Of a stretch of 8,230 bases of DNA, positions 5,762-8,230 are shown piece by piece. A model generated the notes under the pieces. It was not told where the DNA came from. It saw nothing but the letters and a program-made list of their open reading frames with translations, and did not search any database. How positions within the stretch are numbered: position 1 is the first letter of the stretch; every line of letters starts with the position of its first letter. This DNA is from Kuafuiihalomonas sp039024635 (GTDB taxonomy: Bacteria; Myxococcota; Kuafuiibacteriia; Kuafuiibacteriales; Kuafuiibacteriaceae): positions 1 to 8,230 of the forward strand of contig JBCCQA010000057.1 of the NCBI GenBank assembly GCA_039024635.1. Direction: 5' to 3'. A program made the position numbers and the translations under genes.

Positions 5762-6973
5762 TCACTCGGCCGGCCTGACGATCCGGACGTACACCGCACC
5801 GCTATCCTTGGCCTCATTGTTGCCTTGGTCTCCGTTCACACCGGTGGCGGCGCTGGACTCCCTTAGCGCCCCGACGGCCAAGGTGTCGCCGTCGAGGGCA
5901 ACGCTGTTGCCTAAGCTGTCGCCCGCGTCCGTGTTCGAGGCCTTGAGGTAGGCCTCCTGACGCCACGTCGTCCCCAACCGCGTGAAGACGTACACCGCAC
6001 CGCTTCGCAGCGCCTCGTTGCTAGCTTGGTCTCCGTTCACGCCGGTGGCGGCGCTGTCCTCCCCAGGGGTCCCGACGACCAAGCTGTCGCCCTCGAGGGC
6101 GACGCTCCAGCCGAACTCGTCGTCCTCGTCCGTGTTCGAGGCCTTGAGGTAGGCCTCCTGGCGCCAGACGGCGTCGTTGTTGGCTTGGTCTCCGTTCACG
6201 CCGGTGGCGGCGCTGGACTCCCTTAGCGCCCCGACGGCCAAGGTGTCACCGTCAAGGGCGACGCCGGAGCCGAAGGCGTCAAACGTGTCCGTGTTCGAGG
6301 CCTTGAGGTAGGCTTCTTGACGCCACGTCGTGCCCGAGCGCGTGAAAATGTACACCGCACCGCTTTCAGCAGCGTCATTGTTGGACTGGTCTCCGTTCAC
6401 ACCGGTGGCGGCGCTGTCCTCCTCAGGGGCCCCGACGGCCAAGGTGTCTCCGTCGAGGGCGACGCTCGAGCCGAACCAGTCGCTTGTGTTCGTGTTCGAG
6501 GCCTTGAGGTAGGCCTCCTGGCGCCACGTCGTGCCCGACCGGGTGAATACGTATACGGCGCCGCTGTTGACGGCGTCGTTGTTGGCTTGGTCTCCGTTCA
6601 CACCAGTGGCGGCGCTGAACTCCTGAAAGGCCCCGACGGCCAAGGTGTCGCCGTCGAGGGCGACGCTGAAGCCGAAGAAGTCGTCCGCGTCCGTGTTCGA
6701 GGCCTTGAGGTAGACCTCCTCGAAGCGCTCGCAAGATACGCCGAGCACGACCGAGCAAACGTTCGATTCGCACATCGTATCCGGGCCGGAGGCATCGTCG
6801 CCCGCCGCGTTCGCGGCGCCGGCCGGACAAGCCACGCAGGCACCATCCAGCACGCGCTCATTCACCGCGCACAGCTCGGACTCGCCCGGCTCAAAGCCAC
6901 CCGGCGTGTCTTCGCACCCCGCGACCAGTGCGGCCGTCATAACGAGTGCTGCCTGGAGTTCTCTACGGCCCAT
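5762..6973 (-). CDS. FG-GAP repeat lipoprotein
   Basis: The 403-residue product starts with a lipoprotein signal, MGRRELQAALVMTAALVAGC, lipobox VAGC with Cys20, so it should be anchored in a membrane, probably the outer one. A Cys-rich segment follows (about 35-81: CAVNERVLDGACVACP, then AGDDASGPDTMC and SNVC). This style recurs in large surface proteins of delta-type bacteria. Five FG-GAP repeats (FG-GAP_2-like, each with a YLKASNT-FG-SVALDGDTLAVGA core) begin at residues 87, 154, 221, 274 and 341. The period is 67 residues except the third copy, which lacks 14. Such repeats form beta-propeller blades that bind Ca2+ through Asp-rich loops and often mediate adhesion; five blades is fewer than the usual seven. 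The last repeat ends early (GAVYVRIVRPAE). The specific ligand is unknown, and no good ribosome site precedes the ATG. Confidence 0.88.
   Translation of the reverse strand: MGRRELQAALVMTAALVAGCEDTPGGFEPGESELCAVNERVLDGACVACPAGAANAAGDDASGPDTMCESNVCSVVLGVSCERFEEVYLKASNTDADDFFGFSVALDGDTLAVGAFQEFSAATGVNGDQANNDAVNSGAVYVFTRSGTTWRQEAYLKASNTNTSDWFGSSVALDGDTLAVGAPEEDSAATGVNGDQSNNDAAESGAVYIFTRSGTTWRQEAYLKASNTDTFDAFGSGVALDGDTLAVGALRESSAATGVNGDQANNDAVWRQEAYLKASNTDEDDEFGWSVALEGDSLVVGTPGEDSAATGVNGDQASNEALRSGAVYVFTRLGTTWRQEAYLKASNTDAGDSLGNSVALDGDTLAVGALRESSAATGVNGDQGNNEAKDSGAVYVRIVRPAE
5786..6715 (-). repeat. Five-copy 201-bp in-frame tandem repeat encoding FG-GAP blades
   Basis: The marker GGTCTCCGTT starts at 5827, 6028, 6187, 6388 and 6589, giving spacings of 201, 159, 201 and 201 bp. 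The short interval is 42 bp less, an exact loss of 14 codons at 6166/6167. Copies are highly alike at the DNA level, so the array is young or homogenised and prone to change in copy number. Confidence 0.93.
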
Positions 6974-6995
6974 GCTGAGGAGTGCCTGTAGCGCG

Positions 6996-7015
6996 CCTAA
7001 CCGTCATCGGTCAGG
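6996..7015 (-). terminator. Stem-loop downstream of the recombinase
   Basis: CCTAACCG and CGGTCAGG flank a TCAT loop. On the plus strand there is one A-C mismatch; as minus-strand RNA it becomes a G-U wobble, giving an uninterrupted 8-bp stem. It lies nine bases after the recombinase stop, in the expected place for a terminator. No U-tract follows, so termination is not certain. Confidence 0.4.
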
Positions 7016-7024
7016 CCGGAACCC

Positions 7025-8012
7025 TCACTCGAACCGGATCCGCTCCACCTCGGACCTGAGACTCTTCTCCGAGCTCCTCACGTACAGCTGGGTCGTCCTG
7101 ACGTCTGCATGCCCGGCCATCTGGGCCGCCGTCTGAAGGGACCCTCCCGCCTCCACGTAGGCCGTGATGCCGGTGGCCCGAAAGCTGTGGGTGCACAGGT
7201 TCCCGTCCATCCCTAGGCGCTCTGCTCTCCGCTTCACCATCTGAAGGACCGTGTTACGCTGCATCACCTTCCCGGTGGCCTTCTGGCGGGGGCCACGAGG
7301 CGGCCAGACGCCTTGAAAGAGCGGGGCCTGCTTCTCGGGTGATACCTGCGGCCTCGAGCCACTGCAGGACCGCTGAGGCCGCCTCGTGGTGCAGGGCCTG
7401 ACGGTGCTGCTCTCCGCCTTTGCCTCGTAGGTAGACGCTGTAGCCGGCCCCTGAGGCCTCGAAGTCTCCGACCCTGAGTCTGAGCGCCGTCGACACCCGC
7501 GGGAAGGCATAGGCCATCGTCGAAATGAGGGCCCTGTCCCGAAGTCCCACCAGGCTCTCGGTCTCAATGGCGTCCAAGAGCTTTCGCATGTCGGGGCCCT
7601 CGAGGTGAGGCGTCTTGCCGCCGCGACGTCGAAGCTTGGGGCCCCTCACGTCATGGGCCGGGTTGTAGCGGAGGAAGCCTCCCTCCACGAGGAACCGGAA
7701 CAGGCTCCTGATGCCGGCCAGCCGGGCCTTGAGGGAGGTCTCGGAGAGGTCCCGGTGCTTCTCGAGCTCACGGAGGTAGCCCGAGATGTGAACCGCCTGG
7801 ACGTCCTCGAGGCCCAGGCCCTGGGTGTCGCACCAGCTCAAGAACGGGAGCACAGCCCGGGCGTAGGCCTCGGCGGTGTTTTGGTTGGGGAGGTGGCTCG
7901 TGAAGAAGGTCAGAACACGCTGGATGACGGACTCGCCGGCGTTGGTAAGGATGGCTGGAAGAGGAGCCCCTGAGGCGAACGTGGTTGGGACGAGGGCGCT
8001 CGAGGAGGGCAT
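7025..8012 (-). pseudogene. Tyrosine recombinase/integrase, split by a frameshift
   Basis: The N-terminal part runs from the ATG at 8010-8012. It has a SAM-like core-binding domain (about 28-120) and the start of the catalytic domain, with the first catalytic Arg in AFPRVSTALRLRVGDF (R172) and the beta-hairpin Lys in RGKGGEQH (K198). Homology stops at LEAAGI (7341-7343). One base on, the other frame continues with SPEKQAPLFQGVW (from 7342) and carries HSFR (His 7187-7189, Arg 7178-7180), GH (7109-7111) and the nucleophile Tyr in TTQLYVR (7082-7084), ending at TGA 7025-7027. Joined, the protein would be about 329 residues, normal for this integrase family. Every catalytic residue survives, so one inserted base (or two deleted) between about 7327 and 7346 is the only lesion: a recent mutation, a sequence error, or less likely recoding. 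The subfamily resembles phage or transposon integrases with an FARVS-type box. Confidence 0.88.
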
Positions 8013-8090
8013 GGCCCATGTGATCAGGCGGCGTTCGGTGCGTCAACGGAGGCATACGCACCTCGCGTTAAAGATCAGTGTGAGCTGCTA

Positions 8091-8230
8091 CTAGGGCCCC
8101 ACATCGAACTGGAGCAGGTCCAGCTCGCCATCGGCGTTGGGGCCTTCAAGCACGAAGATCTTCGTCTCTGACTCCCATACAGTGCTGCCGAGCCTGTTTC
8201 CTTGGTTGATAGGGGCCTGCAACCGGAGCG
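8091..8230 (-). CDS. C-terminal end of an unidentified protein (partial)
   Basis: The minus strand is open from the right edge to TAG at 8091-8093, giving 45 residues in a frame with typical codon use: LRLQAPINQGNRL, then VWESETKIFVLEGPNADGEL and DLLQFDVGP. The alternating hydrophobic pattern and Gly/Asn/Asp turns suggest the last strands of a beta-rich, possibly extracytoplasmic domain. The start and most of the gene lie outside the window, so no family can be named. The stop is 78 bp upstream of the recombinase ATG on the same strand; that gap shows no clear ribosome site for the recombinase. Confidence 0.55.
   Translation of the reverse strand, partial: LRLQAPINQGNRLGSTVWESETKIFVLEGPNADGELDLLQFDVGP

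Noticed and set aside
5608..5817. Upstream extension of the small secreted protein to an ATG at 5817
   Set aside because: It would overlap the FG-GAP gene and encodes low-complexity sequence; the signal-like sequence starts at 5607.
5826..6610. Regular repeats that could suggest a CRISPR array
   Set aside because: The period is 201 bp and the whole unit is conserved and coding; there are no short repeats with unique spacers.
6317..6991. 224-residue plus-strand ORF over the repeat array
   Set aside because: It is antisense to the FG-GAP repeats and inherits their periodicity; it has no signal peptide or domain of its own.
7327..7346. Programmed +1 frameshifting in the recombinase
   Set aside because: No recognised slippery motif such as a CCC-TGA context with a downstream stop is seen; kept only as a remote alternative to mutation or sequence error.

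Overview
The window is GC-rich and looks like the chromosome of a predatory or social delta-type bacterium, most likely Myxococcota (a Plesiocystis/Haliangium/Bradymonas-like relative). The grounds are a Ser/Thr protein kinase ending in a membrane anchor, a zinc-finger/TPR anti-sigma-like protein, and a lipoprotein that joins a Cys-rich segment to FG-GAP repeats. This placement is inferred from protein style; no rRNA or phylogenetic marker is present.

Layout. Positions 1-268 hold two 134-bp tandem copies of a noncoding, hairpin-rich repeat that ends exactly at the rfbB stop codon. rfbB (dTDP-glucose 4,6-dehydratase, minus strand, 269-1318) and cysQ (bisphosphate nucleotidase family, plus, 1376-2155) are divergent across 57 bp. 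cysQ overlaps tail to tail with a minus-strand membrane protein with an anti-sigma-type zinc finger and a TPR-like region (2103-3272). That gene is divergent from a tail-anchored Ser/Thr kinase (plus, 3410-4834) across 137 bp, so the pair may form one signalling locus.

The second half looks accessory. Directly after the kinase, 4831-5203 reads as the wreck of a small secreted Cys-containing protein: high-GC3 coding sequence in shifting frames with two in-frame TGA codons. It meets, stop on stop, a minus-strand small secreted protein (5200-5607). Next come a structured intergenic element with a possible pseudoknot (5692-5738) and an FG-GAP repeat lipoprotein (5762-6973) built from five 67-residue repeats, one carrying a 42-bp in-frame deletion. 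A tyrosine recombinase (7025-8012) follows, split by a +1 frameshift but with all catalytic residues present across its two halves. The C-terminal 45 codons of another minus-strand gene run off the right edge (8091-8230).

The left half holds envelope-sugar, nucleotide-salvage and signalling genes. The right half holds secreted repeat proteins, broken genes and a recombinase, as expected of a rapidly changing region. The frameshifts could also be consensus errors in the assembly, and raw reads would settle that.
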